From NCBI RefSeq assembly GCF_001544455.2, contig NZ_FCOC02000007.1:186001-250000 (forward strand): a stretch of 64,000 nucleotides of DNA, in the 5' to 3' direction. The stretch's first letter is position 1, and each line of letters opens with the position of its first letter. Positions 48,875-58,580 of this stretch are shown here, piece after piece. The stretch is from Caballeronia sordidicola (GTDB lineage: Bacteria > Pseudomonadota > Gammaproteobacteria > Burkholderiales > Burkholderiaceae). A program made the position numbers and the translations under genes. The notes under the pieces are model-generated. The model had not been told where the DNA came from. It saw only the letters and a program-made list of their open reading frames with translations, and made no database searches.

Positions 48875-48909
48875 CCGCCGCGCTCGAAGTACAACTACAA
48901 GAGCGGCGG
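48875..48909 (+). other. GC-rich hairpin in the urtA-urtB gap
   Basis: Arms CCGCCGC (48875-48881) and GCGGCGG (48903-48909) around a 21-nt loop, with no T tract. Such hairpins after binding-protein genes often stabilise the upstream message and set higher levels of the binding protein. Confidence 0.4.
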
Positions 48910-48937
48910 TTCGTATGTTCTACCTGACAGGCCATTC

Positions 48938-50557
48938 ATGACTGATTCGATTCTTCGCTTCGCTCGCCGTGGCCTCTGCGCAATCCTGATTGCCTGCATG
49001 CCGCTTGCCGCGTTCGCGGCACTCACAACCGATGACCTCGCGCCGCTCGCCGCCGACGATTTCGACGCCAAATCCGCTGCCATCGACAAACTGATCGCCA
49101 ACGCCGACGCGCCCTCTATCGCTGTTTTGAACGCGCTCGCCGACAGTTCCCTGGTCGCCACCGACGCTGGCCGTGTCCTCATCCAGACCGATGACGGCAA
49201 CAAGGACCCGCTGACCAGCAAGACCGTTGAAGCGCCCGACGCACAACCGGTCACGCTGAACAACCTGCTGCGCTCGAAGGTATCGGGCGCGTTGTCGGGC
49301 TTGCAACTGGCGTCGCCGGATATTGAAAAGCGGCGCGCCGCAATCGATGAATTGCTGAAGAACGCCGATCCGTCGATCAAACCGCTCGTCGACAAAGCCC
49401 GCGCGAAAGAGACCGACCCGACGCTGAAAAAGCGCCTCGATACGCTTTGGGCAACAACCGCCCTTCACGACACCGACGCCAACAAGCGCCTCGAAGCCGT
49501 GCAACTGGTTGCCGCGCGTCACGACCTCGACATGAATGAACTGCTGCGTCCGATCGTGGTGAAGAACGCCGACGGCACGTTCGCCGAACCCGACGCGCGC
49601 GTGCGTGCGGCGGCGCAAGCGGGCATAGAAGAACTCGACTCCATTCAGCGACGCGGCCAGATTGCCGGCACGATCTTCGCGGGTTTATCGCTCGGCAGCG
49701 TGTTGTTGCTGGCCGCGCTTGGGCTTGCGATCACGTATGGTTTGATCGGCGTGATCAACATGGCGCACGGTGAATTCCTGATGATCGGCGCATATGCCAC
49801 GTACGTTGTCCAGAACCTCGTGCAGCATTACGCGCCCGCTGCGTTCAACTGGTATCCGCTATTTGCCGTACCCGTTTCATTCGCGGCGGCGGCGGTGGTT
49901 GGCATTGTGCTGGAAAGGCTTGTGTTGAAACATCTCTACGGGCGTCCGCTCGAAACGCTGCTGACCACGTTCGGCATCAGCCTGATTCTCATACAGGCAA
50001 CGCGCACTATCTTCGGCGCGCAGAACGTGCAAGTGACCAATCCATCGTGGATGAGCGGCGGCGTGTCCGTCATGCAGAACCTGATCCTGCCTTATAACCG
50101 CCTGACGATTCTCGGCTTCTCGCTCGTTGTCGTGCTGCTAGCGTGGGTCGTACTGACGAAAACGCGGCTTGGCCTCTTCGTTCGCGCCGTCACGCAGAAC
50201 CGTCGGATGGCGGCCTGCGTGGGCGTGAAAACGGCGCGCGTCGATTCGTATGCGTTCGCTTTTGGCGCGGGGATCGCAGGACTGGGTGGTTGTGCGTTGT
50301 CGCAGATCGGCAATATCGGGCCGGACCTGGGGCAGAGCTACATCATCGATTCGTTCATGACGGTGGTGCTTGGCGGCGTCGGACAACTGGCGGGCACGGT
50401 GATCGGCGGATTCGGGCTCGGGCTTGTCAGCAAGACAATCGAGCCGTTCTGGGGCGCGGTGCTCGCGAAGATCGCGGTGCTCGTGCTGATCGTGCTGTTC
50501 ATCCAGAAGCGTCCGCAAGGCATGTTTGCCCTGAAGGGCCGAAGCGCGGAGGCTTGA
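48938..50557 (+). CDS. urtB: Urea ABC transporter permease UrtB
   Basis: 539 residues from the ATG at 48938. A signal-like hydrophobic N-terminus and a ~230-residue soluble region (usual in long UrtB proteins) precede a LivH-type membrane domain starting ILFAGLSLGSVLLLAALGLAITYGLIGVIN-like segments. The last part has GGCALSQIGNIGPDLGQSYI and VVLGGVGQLAGT. It forms the inner-membrane channel with UrtC. Stops 1 bp before urtC. Confidence 0.94.
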   Translation: MTDSILRFARRGLCAILIACMPLAAFAALTTDDLAPLAADDFDAKSAAIDKLIANADAPSIAVLNALADSSLVATDAGRVLIQTDDGNKDPLTSKTVEAPDAQPVTLNNLLRSKVSGALSGLQLASPDIEKRRAAIDELLKNADPSIKPLVDKARAKETDPTLKKRLDTLWATTALHDTDANKRLEAVQLVAARHDLDMNELLRPIVVKNADGTFAEPDARVRAAAQAGIEELDSIQRRGQIAGTIFAGLSLGSVLLLAALGLAITYGLIGVINMAHGEFLMIGAYATYVVQNLVQHYAPAAFNWYPLFAVPVSFAAAAVVGIVLERLVLKHLYGRPLETLLTTFGISLILIQATRTIFGAQNVQVTNPSWMSGGVSVMQNLILPYNRLTILGFSLVVVLLAWVVLTKTRLGLFVRAVTQNRRMAACVGVKTARVDSYAFAFGAGIAGLGGCALSQIGNIGPDLGQSYIIDSFMTVVLGGVGQLAGTVIGGFGLGLVSKTIEPFWGAVLAKIAVLVLIVLFIQKRPQGMFALKGRSAEA

Positions 50558-50558
50558 G

Positions 50559-51749
50559 ATGAATACACCCAACGTCTCCGCGAATCTCGACGTCGCGCCT
50601 CAACCGGACGAGCAGGCGAAGCGCGAAGGTTTCGCGCTCGGCCTGCCGCCGCGCGCCGCGCTCTTGCCACGCAGCGGCTGGATTGCGCTGATCGCGTTCA
50701 TCATTGCGATGGGAATCTGCGTACCGGTCGCCGCTTTAGTGCTGCCGGAATCGAGCGCTTTCCATCTCAGCGCCTATTCGATGACGCTCGTCGGCAAGCT
50801 GATGTGCTATGCAATCGGCGCGTTGGCGCTTGATCTCGTCTGGGGATACTGTGGCATCTTGAGCCTGGGTCATGCGCTGTTTTTTGCGCTCGGCGGATAC
50901 GCAATGGGCATGTACCTGATGCGCTCCATCGGCCGCGAGGGAAATTATCAAAGCGACCTGCCCGACTTCATGGTGTTCCTCGACTGGCACAAGCTGCCGT
51001 GGTATTGGCAAGGCACGGAACATCTCTGGTATGCATTGTTGCTGGTGATCGTGGTGCCGGGCGTGCTGGCGTGGGTGTTCGGCTTCTTCACGTTCCGGTC
51101 GCGCGTGAAAGGCGTGTACCTCTCGATCATCACGCAAGCCATGACGTTCGCCGCCATGCTGCTGTTCTATCGCAACGAAACGGGCTTCGGCGGCAACAAC
51201 GGTTTTACGGACTTCAAGCGCATCGCGGGCTTTCCGATCACCGCGGCCAGCACACGAACCGTGTTGTTCCTGATGACGCTTGGCGTGCTGATCCTTGCGT
51301 TCATCGCGGCGCGGGCGATCGTCACGTCGAAGCTCGGACGCGTCGTGACCGGTGTGCGCGATGGCGAAGCGCGGCTGATGTTCCTCGGCTACAGCCCGCT
51401 TGCCTACAAGCTCTTTATCTGGACCGTCTCGGCCGTGTTGTGCGGCATCGCGGGCGCGTTGTATGTGCCGCAAGTCGGGATCATCAACCCGAACGAAATG
51501 TCGCCGGGGAACTCCATCGAAATGGCGATCTGGGTGGCGGTCGGCGGACGTGGAACGTTGATTGGGCCGATCATCGGCGCGTTTGCTGTGAATGGCGCAA
51601 AGAGCTTTTTCACGGCGAATTTCCCCGAATACTGGCTGTTCTTTCTCGGCCTGATCTTCACGCTCGTGCCCTTGCTGCTGCCAGGCGGAATCATGGGTCT
51701 CATCGACATGGCGATGCGCAAGAAGAAAGCCGGAGGGCATTCACATTGA
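50559..51749 (+). CDS. urtC: Urea ABC transporter permease UrtC
   Basis: 396 residues, LivM-type permease with VWGYCGILSLGHALFFALGGYA and VGGRGTLIGPIIGA near the EAA-like loop. Inner membrane. Its stop TGA overlaps the TTG start of urtD (TTGA). Confidence 0.94.
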   Translation: MNTPNVSANLDVAPQPDEQAKREGFALGLPPRAALLPRSGWIALIAFIIAMGICVPVAALVLPESSAFHLSAYSMTLVGKLMCYAIGALALDLVWGYCGILSLGHALFFALGGYAMGMYLMRSIGREGNYQSDLPDFMVFLDWHKLPWYWQGTEHLWYALLLVIVVPGVLAWVFGFFTFRSRVKGVYLSIITQAMTFAAMLLFYRNETGFGGNNGFTDFKRIAGFPITAASTRTVLFLMTLGVLILAFIAARAIVTSKLGRVVTGVRDGEARLMFLGYSPLAYKLFIWTVSAVLCGIAGALYVPQVGIINPNEMSPGNSIEMAIWVAVGGRGTLIGPIIGAFAVNGAKSFFTANFPEYWLFFLGLIFTLVPLLLPGGIMGLIDMAMRKKKAGGHSH

Positions 51750-52624
51750 TCACCTCACCTAATGCGTATAACGCCCTGATTGTGGACCTGCCGCCCTTAC
51801 CCGAACTGAACGAACGCAATCAGAACGGCATCACGGGACTCGGCCACGTGCTCGATCCGGGTGCCATCGACGTGTCGCACGGCACGATTCTTTATCTCGA
51901 AGACGTGACGGTGAGCTTCGATGGTTTCCGTGCACTGAACAAGCTGACCTTGTCGATTGACGTGGGCGAACTGCGCTGCGTGATCGGTCCGAACGGCGCA
52001 GGCAAGACCACGATGATGGACGTCATCACCGGCAAGACGCGTCCGGATTCAGGCAAGGTTTTTCTCGGCCAGACGTTCGATCTCGCGCGCATGTCGGAGC
52101 CGGTGATTGCACGCACGGGCATTGGGCGCAAGTTCCAGAAACCGACCGTGTTCGAGAATCATCCGGTCTGGGAGAACCTCGAACTTGCGATGAAAACGGA
52201 CAAGGGCTGGCTTGCATCGTTGCGTTCAAAACTGGATCGCGAGGCGCAGGCGCGCATCGAGGAAACGCTCGAACTGATCCATCTCGAAGCCGACGCCACG
52301 CGTTTTGCCGGCGAGCTGTCGCACGGCCAGAAGCAGCGGCTCGAGATTGGCATGTTGCTGATGCAGCAACCGGCGCTCCTTTTGCTCGATGAACCCGCCG
52401 CCGGCATGACGGACCACGAGACCATGCAGCTTGCCGAGTTGCTCAACAAGCTGCGCGGCACCTGTTCGATGATGGTCGTGGAACACGACATGGAATTCGT
52501 CGCGGCGCTTTCTGGCGACACGGGCCGCGTGACGGTCATGGCCGAAGGCAGCGTGCTTGCGCACGGCACGCTTGACGAAGTGAAGCGCGACGAGAAAGTG
52601 ATCGAGTCGTATCTCGGCCGCTGA
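51746..52624 (+). CDS. urtD: Urea ABC transporter ATP-binding protein UrtD, TTG start
   Basis: 292 residues. LivG-type ATPase: Walker A GPNGAGKTT, signature LSHGQKQRLEIGM, Walker B LLLLDEPAAGMT. I chose TTG at 51746 since GGAGG lies about 8 nt upstream and it overlaps the urtC stop; the frame runs further upstream inside urtC but that is a shadow. An N-terminal extension of about 55 residues precedes the ATPase core. Confidence 0.92.
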   Translation: MITSPNAYNALIVDLPPLPELNERNQNGITGLGHVLDPGAIDVSHGTILYLEDVTVSFDGFRALNKLTLSIDVGELRCVIGPNGAGKTTMMDVITGKTRPDSGKVFLGQTFDLARMSEPVIARTGIGRKFQKPTVFENHPVWENLELAMKTDKGWLASLRSKLDREAQARIEETLELIHLEADATRFAGELSHGQKQRLEIGMLLMQQPALLLLDEPAAGMTDHETMQLAELLNKLRGTCSMMVVEHDMEFVAALSGDTGRVTVMAEGSVLAHGTLDEVKRDEKVIESYLGR

Positions 52625-52647
52625 CCGGGCCACCACGGAACCCCAAA

Positions 52648-53340
52648 ATGCTCGAAGTCGATTCACTCAACCAGTTCTACGGCGGCAGCCACATCCTTCG
52701 CGATGTGAAGATGACCGTGCCCGATGGAAAGCTGACGGTATTGCTCGGCCGCAACGGCGTAGGCAAGACAACGCTGTTGCGCTGCCTGATGGGCGTCGTC
52801 CCGACCAAAAGCGGCACGATCTCATGGCGCGGCGCGAAGATTTCCTCCATGCCGACTTACAGGCGCGTATCGAGCGGTCTTGCTTATGTACCGCAAGGAC
52901 GCGATATTTTCGGCCGGCTCACCGTCGAGGAAAATCTGCTGGTGGGCGCGGCGAGCCGCAAGGCGCCATCGAAAGTACCGGATCGCATCTACGAACTTTT
53001 CCCCGTGCTCAAAGAGATGAAACACCGGCGTGGCGGCGATTTGTCGGGCGGTCAGCAACAGCAGCTCGCGATTGGCCGCGCGCTGATGAGCGAACCGCAA
53101 CTGCTGATTCTCGACGAACCAACAGAAGGCATTCAGCCGTCGATCATCCAGGATATCGGGCGGACGTTGCGCCAGCTTGTGGACGAAATGGGCATGACCG
53201 TGTTGCTCGTGGAGCAGTATTACGACTTCGCGCGTGAACTCGCCGACCGGTATTGGGTGATGAGCCGCGGCGAAATCGTGGCGGGCGGTGCGGGCGCGGA
53301 TATGGAAGCCGAAGGCGTGCGGGAGTTGATTGCTGTCTGA
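52648..53340 (+). CDS. urtE: Urea ABC transporter ATP-binding protein UrtE
   Basis: 230 residues, LivF-type ATPase: Walker A LLGRNGVGKTTLLR, signature LSGGQQQQLAIGRAL, Walker B LLILDEPTEGI. 23 bp after urtD. Ends the transporter; the ureD gene follows in 43 bp. Confidence 0.94.
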   Translation: MLEVDSLNQFYGGSHILRDVKMTVPDGKLTVLLGRNGVGKTTLLRCLMGVVPTKSGTISWRGAKISSMPTYRRVSSGLAYVPQGRDIFGRLTVEENLLVGAASRKAPSKVPDRIYELFPVLKEMKHRRGGDLSGGQQQQLAIGRALMSEPQLLILDEPTEGIQPSIIQDIGRTLRQLVDEMGMTVLLVEQYYDFARELADRYWVMSRGEIVAGGAGADMEAEGVRELIAV

Positions 53341-53383
53341 CGCACGCCTTAACATGGCGGCTCGTTCCGATCATTGAAGCCTC

Positions 53384-54259
53384 ATGCACCACGACCCTGT
53401 CGCTGCACTTTTACCGTTGTCCGACGCTCACGAATGGCACGGCAAGCTCGAGCTTGGCTTCACACACCAAATGCCCGGGCGAACCGCGCTGACGCATCGC
53501 AGGCACGTTGGCCCGTTGCGCATGCAGCGCGCCCTGTACCCCGAAGGCGATGCTATTTGCCACGCGGTGATCGTGCATCCGCCGGGCGGCGTGGCGGGCG
53601 GAGACCGGCTCGCAATCGATATCGATCTGGCCGCGCAGACTCACGCGGTCATCACGACGCCCGGCGCGACCAAGTGGTACAAGGCGAACGGCAAGCTCGC
53701 GACGCAGCGCATTGGCATCCACGTTGGCGCGAACGCGAAGCTCGACTGGCTGCCGCAGAACAACATCGTGTTTGAATCGTCGAATGTGGCGCTCGATTTC
53801 ACGCTGACGATGCACGAGACGGCAACGGCCATAGGCTGGGACGCGATGCAGTTGGGCCGTCAGGCGGCCGGCGAAAGATGGTCGGAAGGAAAGCTGGCCG
53901 CGATTGCACGGATCAAGGACAGCGCCGGCCGTTTGCGCTGGTACGAGCGCACGCTGCTTACCGCGGGCGACCCGTTGCGCCACGCGCCGCAGGGTCTCGC
54001 CGGTTTCCCCACGTATGGCACGTTATGGGCGCTTGGCCCGGCTTGCGACGACGCGCTGGCGGAATCCATTACGGCCAACCTTCCGTTCAACGACACCGTG
54101 CGCGCCGCAGCGTCTTGCGTGGCGTCTGGCATTTTGATCGTGCGCGCCGCAAGCCATTCCATGGAGGCGCTGCAACTTCTGATGACGCAATGCTGGACGA
54201 CGTTGCGCCCGCTGATTCACGGTACCGATGCAAAACCGTTGCGGATCTGGACAACTTAG
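53384..54259 (+). CDS. ureD: Urease accessory protein UreD
   Basis: 291 residues: urease maturation scaffold that with UreF and UreG delivers nickel. Motifs include [14 protein letters not shown] and [12 protein letters not shown]. The C-terminus [18 protein letters not shown] is complete, so the downstream insertion did not cut the gene. Its normal neighbour ureA is 5.1 kb away; between them lie an opposite-strand cassette and an amino-acid transporter. Confidence 0.93.
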   Translation: MHHDPVAALLPLSDAHEWHGKLELGFTHQMPGRTALTHRRHVGPLRMQRALYPEGDAICHAVIVHPPGGVAGGDRLAIDIDLAAQTHAVITTPGATKWYKANGKLATQRIGIHVGANAKLDWLPQNNIVFESSNVALDFTLTMHETATAIGWDAMQLGRQAAGERWSEGKLAAIARIKDSAGRLRWYERTLLTAGDPLRHAPQGLAGFPTYGTLWALGPACDDALAESITANLPFNDTVRAAASCVASGILIVRAASHSMEALQLLMTQCWTTLRPLIHGTDAKPLRIWTT

Positions 54260-54309
54260 ATGTTACATCACGGCAGTATAGCCATGTAGGACCGACGTCG
54301 GGTCTTCAG

Positions 54310-55068
54310 CTAAACCGCGTGATAGACATTCCCCGTAGCTGCCTGGGCGCGCGATTTTCCGTATCGTGGCATTTCGTCGTATGTTCGGCCGTTCAACTCT
54401 CGGCCCGTACGGTCTTTGCGCACTCCACCCCATTGTTTGAAAAAGAACGCGATTCGAAACGCACGGCATTGTTTGCGTATTGACTGTACCCACTCTTCGT
54501 TCATTGGACGTGCTCCGCTACCAGACTCGCCACCAACGATCACCCAATTGATCCCCGACAGGGGCAATTTGTCGAGTGGTCCGATCAACGGCTCGCACGA
54601 AAGAAATTTCACTTTCGCCGGAGTGGAAGCTAGATCAACCACGCGTCCGACAACGCGCTCGTCTTCTACACTCACACCCATCCATACGTTCGGTGGCCAT
54701 GGGAGAAGATGTGCCAGTTCGGCTAAACGAGTCGAGCGTTTAGTAAGAACCTGAAACGTATGCTGCGGACATTCGACCATGGTCTTAAAAACTGCCTGGA
54801 TGAATTCAAGCGGAACATCTTCTTGGAACAGATCGCTCATGGAGTTTACAAAAACTATCCGCGGCCTTTTCCAACGTCGCGGCGTATCGATTAGATCGTG
54901 ATGGAGTGTGGGAGCAAACCCATTTTCATAGCGATTGCTACCCATCGCTTTTAAGCGCTTTGCCATACGCTCTGCGTAGCAGTGCTTGCACCCTTGACTG
55001 ATTTTGATGCAACCCGTCACCGGGTTCCACGTCATCTCAGTCCATTCGATATTTGTGGTTGTGGCCAT
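54310..55068 (-). CDS. Gp37/Gp68 (DUF5131) family three-Cys-motif protein
   Basis: 252 residues. The N-terminus has the radical-SAM-like cluster motif [20 protein letters not shown] with Cys20, Cys27 and Cys30, the family's 'three-Cys motif'. Later marks: [29 protein letters not shown] and [18 protein letters not shown]. The family is found in phages, plasmids and genomic islands next to TcmP genes; a radical-SAM chemistry is inferred, and the substrate is unknown. Base composition is visibly lower in GC than the urease genes around it. It lies 51 bp downstream of tcmP on the same strand. Confidence 0.88.
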   Translation of the reverse strand: MATTTNIEWTEMTWNPVTGCIKISQGCKHCYAERMAKRLKAMGSNRYENGFAPTLHHDLIDTPRRWKRPRIVFVNSMSDLFQEDVPLEFIQAVFKTMVECPQHTFQVLTKRSTRLAELAHLLPWPPNVWMGVSVEDERVVGRVVDLASTPAKVKFLSCEPLIGPLDKLPLSGINWVIVGGESGSGARPMNEEWVQSIRKQCRAFRIAFFFKQWGGVRKDRTGRELNGRTYDEMPRYGKSRAQAATGNVYHAV

Positions 55069-55119
55069 AAGAGCAGCAGCGGCTATGTGAACGTATCGCA
55101 GTATACAGGCGATAGACCT

Positions 55120-55945
55120 CTAGAAAAGTGTCTTGTTACGTATGTCGCAAGCGTCGCGCCAAAGCCTTTCTGCCAAGTCGTGTTTGGTGAGCAAGCACAG
55201 CCAGTACATTGTCGACTCCTTGCTGTTCCTCACCGGGTACATGGTGTCGCAAACCCGAAGACCGGTCCCATTGACAAGCATCTTCCAATGATTGATGAAA
55301 GCTTCACGCATCTCATGCTTCGACGACTGCTCAAGTATTATTGAACGCCACTGCGGCGCAAAATTATCCAATGGAGATTTCTCACTGTGAAGCCCAGATG
55401 CGATATTGCGCTGGATATCACCCGTGCTTAGGTGAACCACAATATCGATTCTTCTCAATTCGGATAGTTTTTGAATAATCGAGAAGTGAAGATGGCCTGC
55501 GTTGTACGGATCAAGTAGCGCAAGATGAAAGCCCTCAGGATCAAGTTTCGGAAGGACCCAATCAATAGGTATGGTCGGCACGACCAACTTTTGAATGCAC
55601 CGGCACTCCCAATTTTCGCAACCTTGCGTCGCATGCTTCGAGAAATTTCGGCTCGGCATCAGCTATAAAAAAATCCGAAAACGTACCTGGGCGTTGTTGG
55701 GCCATATTCCAGGCGGCGAGTGGACCTCCGTCCGCGAAGACGGGCGTATGCTTTATCTTCACGCGGCCGGTTCCTGCAAATAAATCGACATAGGTACGCT
55801 GAAATTTATATTTCCGTCGCGTTGCCCAAGACGCATCGATATATCGTTTGATTATTCGATGCTTTTCTTCTGTAACCCAACGTCCGACTTCCATTACAGG
55901 TAACCCGTCCGCGGGATCGTAGACGATTTTAGTTGTGCTAGCCAA
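55120..55945 (-). pseudogene. tcmP: Three-Cys-motif partner TcmP, split by a frame change
   Basis: Two adjacent frames make one TcmP protein of about 275 residues. The 5' part (55945-55562; TTG start with AAGGAG 6 nt upstream) has EKHRIIKRYI, then YVDLFAGTGR (residues 52-61, SAM-site-like motif I) and DFFIADAEPKFLEA. The 3' part (to 55120) has DWVLPKLDPEGFHLALLDPYN, where DPYN resembles the catalytic motif of methyltransferases. Reading through needs the removal of one base near 55565-55570 (+1 frame change). It may be a broken gene, a programmed frameshift or an assembly error. Function unknown; methyltransferase activity is inference. Confidence 0.72.
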
Positions 55946-56403
55946 GGTTTGCTCCTTAAATGATTCGCGGCCCCAGGCACGAGCGATCGGCTCATAACAA
56001 TCAATTGTTGTGGGAATCCGCTAATCTCTTGAATAGCGCGTTAGCGTTTGTAATGCTGACTGGACTTAATAAAGTATCATGCGGCGCGTGAACATCATCT
56101 TGAGTAATTTCTTAAAATCAACCGTCAGGGTAACGATTTTTTGTCATCCCCTTGATAAGCGGAACAAGGCGCAACGGCGTATTGACGTGTTTGTTGCTGC
56201 ATCATCGAACGTTGTGCGTTTTGACATGCACTTAAACAAGGCGTTTTTCCGCGTCATTTCGGTGCAACGAAGTATGCTCGACCGCGTTTGGCCTTACCCA
56301 TCAAGGCTCCAAGCCGATGGCACGACTCTCGCTTCACCATCTTTTCGACGAGTGCATCCAACAACGACCGCACCGCACCACACCGCCTCAAGGAAAGCCA
56401 ACA
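55946..56403. other. 458-bp lower-GC region between tcmP and the amino-acid ABC operon
   Basis: No gene supported. Contains the dyad AACAAT-CA-ATTGTT (55996-56009), 51 bp upstream of the tcmP start, a possible operator. A TTGACA at 56221-56226 has no good -10 at the usual distance. An AAGGAAA SD precedes the next ATG (56404). The right edge of the foreign segment is probably inside this region, but no repeat marks it. Confidence 0.5.
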
Positions 56404-57207
56404 ATGACCAGCACGTTTCGCCGCAACGCCCTCCGTACGCTCGCCACCGCCCTTCTCGCCCTTCCGGCGCTCGCTTTGACCTCGATTACCGCCCACGCCG
56501 ACGCGCTCGACAACATCACGAAAGCCGGCACGCTCAAAGTCGCCGTGCCGGAGGATTACCCGCCGTTCGGCGCGGTTGGCGGCGACATGAAGCCACAAGG
56601 CTATGACATCGACATGGCTGCGCTCCTCGCCAAATCGCTTGGTGTGAAGCTGGAACTCGTACCAGTCAACAGCGCGAATCGCGTGCCGTATCTGACGACG
56701 AACAAAGTGGATCTGGTGATTTCATCGCTGGGAAAAACGCCTGATCGCGAAAAGGTCATGGACTTTTCGGCCGCGTACGCGCCGTACTTCCAGGGCGTAT
56801 TCGGCCCCGCCGACATCAAGGTCGCGGGCCCCGCCGACCTGAACGGCAAGACCGTAGGCGCCACGCGCGGCGCACTGGAGGAAATCGCGCTCACGCAAAT
56901 GGCGCCGACCGCGAACATCAAGCGCTTCGAAGACAACAACGCGACCATCCAGGCGTTTCTCTCGGGTCAGGTCCAGTTGATCGCGGCGGGCAATATCGTG
57001 GCGGCGGCAATCCTCGCGAAGAATCCGCCGCGCCGTCCGGAACCGAAATTCGTGATCAAGAACTCGCCGTGCTTTGTCGGGATGAACAAGAACGAACCGC
57101 GCCTGCTTGCGAAGGTCGATGCCGCCATCGCGCAGTCGAAGAAGGACGGCACGCTTGAAGCCATGTCGCAAAAGTGGTTCAAGGCGCCACTGCCGGCTGG
57201 CCTGTAA
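56404..57207 (+). CDS. Polar amino-acid ABC transporter substrate-binding protein
   Basis: 267 residues: signal peptide (ALRTLATALLALPALALTSITAHA) and a PBP type 2 domain with GTLKVAVPEDYPPFGAVG and DLVISSLGKTPDREKVMDFS. Binds an amino acid (glutamine/glutamate-like, by family; not specified). First of four genes co-directed with ureABCEFG. Confidence 0.9.
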   Translation: MTSTFRRNALRTLATALLALPALALTSITAHADALDNITKAGTLKVAVPEDYPPFGAVGGDMKPQGYDIDMAALLAKSLGVKLELVPVNSANRVPYLTTNKVDLVISSLGKTPDREKVMDFSAAYAPYFQGVFGPADIKVAGPADLNGKTVGATRGALEEIALTQMAPTANIKRFEDNNATIQAFLSGQVQLIAAGNIVAAAILAKNPPRRPEPKFVIKNSPCFVGMNKNEPRLLAKVDAAIAQSKKDGTLEAMSQKWFKAPLPAGL

Positions 57208-57255
57208 TCTCCAATCTCGCTCGAACACTGAAATCAATCAATAAGGCGCCGGTCA

Positions 57256-57933
57256 ATGGCATATCAACTTCAGTTCGGCGACCTCGGGCAGTACGCGGGC
57301 ATGTTCGCGAGCGGCGCGGCGATCACGCTCGGACTCACGGCTGTATCGACCGTGCTTGGCCTCGCCGTCGGCATTCTCGGGGCGGCGGGCAAAGGCAGCA
57401 AGTATCCGGCGTTGCGATCGTTCGTGGGCGGATACGTGGAGGCGATCCGCAATACGCCGTTCATCGTCCAGTTGTTCTTTGTGTTCTTCGGACTGCCGGC
57501 GTTGGGTATTCGCATCGATGAATACGTCGCCGCCGTGCTCGCAATGACGCTCAATCTCGGCGCGTATTCGGTGGAGATCATCCGCTCGGGAATCGCGGCG
57601 GTGCCGAAGGGACATCTGGAAGCGGCGGCATCGTTGGCGATGACGCGTGGCGAGACCTTCCGGCATGTGGTTCTGCCGCAAGCCATAGCGAAGGTGTTTC
57701 CTGCGCTCACCAGCCAGATCGTGATCACGATGCTCGGCTCGGCGGTGGTGTCGCAGATCTCGGTGTCCGACCTGACCTATGCGGCGAGCTACATCCAGTC
57801 GCGCAACTTCCGCGCGTTCGAAACCTACTTCCTGATTACCGCGATGTACCTCGTGATGGCGATCATCCTGCGCTTCCTGCTTAACGAAGCCGGCAAGCGC
57901 ATGTTCGCCCGCAACCCGCGAGGCGCGCGATGA
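57256..57933 (+). CDS. Amino-acid ABC transporter permease 1
   Basis: 225 residues. HisM/GlnP-type inner-membrane permease: RNTPFIVQLFFVFFGLP and the EAA loop EAAASLAMTRGETFRHVVLPQA. Overlaps the second permease by ATGA. Confidence 0.9.
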   Translation: MAYQLQFGDLGQYAGMFASGAAITLGLTAVSTVLGLAVGILGAAGKGSKYPALRSFVGGYVEAIRNTPFIVQLFFVFFGLPALGIRIDEYVAAVLAMTLNLGAYSVEIIRSGIAAVPKGHLEAAASLAMTRGETFRHVVLPQAIAKVFPALTSQIVITMLGSAVVSQISVSDLTYAASYIQSRNFRAFETYFLITAMYLVMAIILRFLLNEAGKRMFARNPRGAR

Positions 57934-58580
57934 TCGAATTTACGTTCGAGCAAATCCTGGAGAATCTCCTGCTCGCGGCGCGCTGGACAATCGTGCTGTC
58001 GATTGTCTCGTTCGTGGCGGGCGGGATCGTGGGTTTCGTGCTGCTCGTGATGCGTGTATCGAGTTCGCGGGTCTTGCGGACCATCGTGAAGCTCTACATC
58101 GAAATATTCCAGGGCACGCCGCTCCTGATGCAACTGTTCCTCGTGTTCTTCGGCTTGCCTTTGCTTGGCGTCGAAGTCCAGCCGTGGATTGCGGCAACGG
58201 TCGGCCTCACGCTTTTCACGAGCGCGTATCTGGCGGAAATCTGGCGCGGCTGCGTGGAAGCGATTCCGAAAGGCCAATGGGAAGCATCGTCGAGTCTTGC
58301 GATGAACTACTTCGAGCAATTGCGCCACGTGATTCTTCCGCAAGCCACGCGCATCGCGATTGGACCGACGGTCGGTTTCGGCGTTCAGGCCGTGAAGGAT
58401 ACGGCTCTCGTTTCGATCATCGGCTTCACTGAACTCACCAAGGCGGGCACGATGATTTCGAACGCGACGTTCCGCCCTTTCGTGGTCTACGGTCTCGTTG
58501 CAGTGATCTACTTCGTGATCTGTTATCCGCTTACCCGTTACGCGCGCACGCTCGAAAGGAAATGGAATGCCGCTCGTTGA
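57930..58580 (+). CDS. Amino-acid ABC transporter permease 2
   Basis: 216 residues, second His/Glu/Gln-type permease with FQGTPLLMQLFLVFFGLPLL and EASSSLAMNYFEQLRHVILPQA. Overlaps the ATPase gene by 14 bp. Confidence 0.9.
   Translation: MIEFTFEQILENLLLAARWTIVLSIVSFVAGGIVGFVLLVMRVSSSRVLRTIVKLYIEIFQGTPLLMQLFLVFFGLPLLGVEVQPWIAATVGLTLFTSAYLAEIWRGCVEAIPKGQWEASSSLAMNYFEQLRHVILPQATRIAIGPTVGFGVQAVKDTALVSIIGFTELTKAGTMISNATFRPFVVYGLVAVIYFVICYPLTRYARTLERKWNAAR

Noticed and set aside
54260-56403. Integrase, transposase or att repeats bounding the tcmP cassette
   Set aside because: None seen on either side; only a shared 8-mer (GCAGTATA at 54273 and 55097), which is expected by chance.
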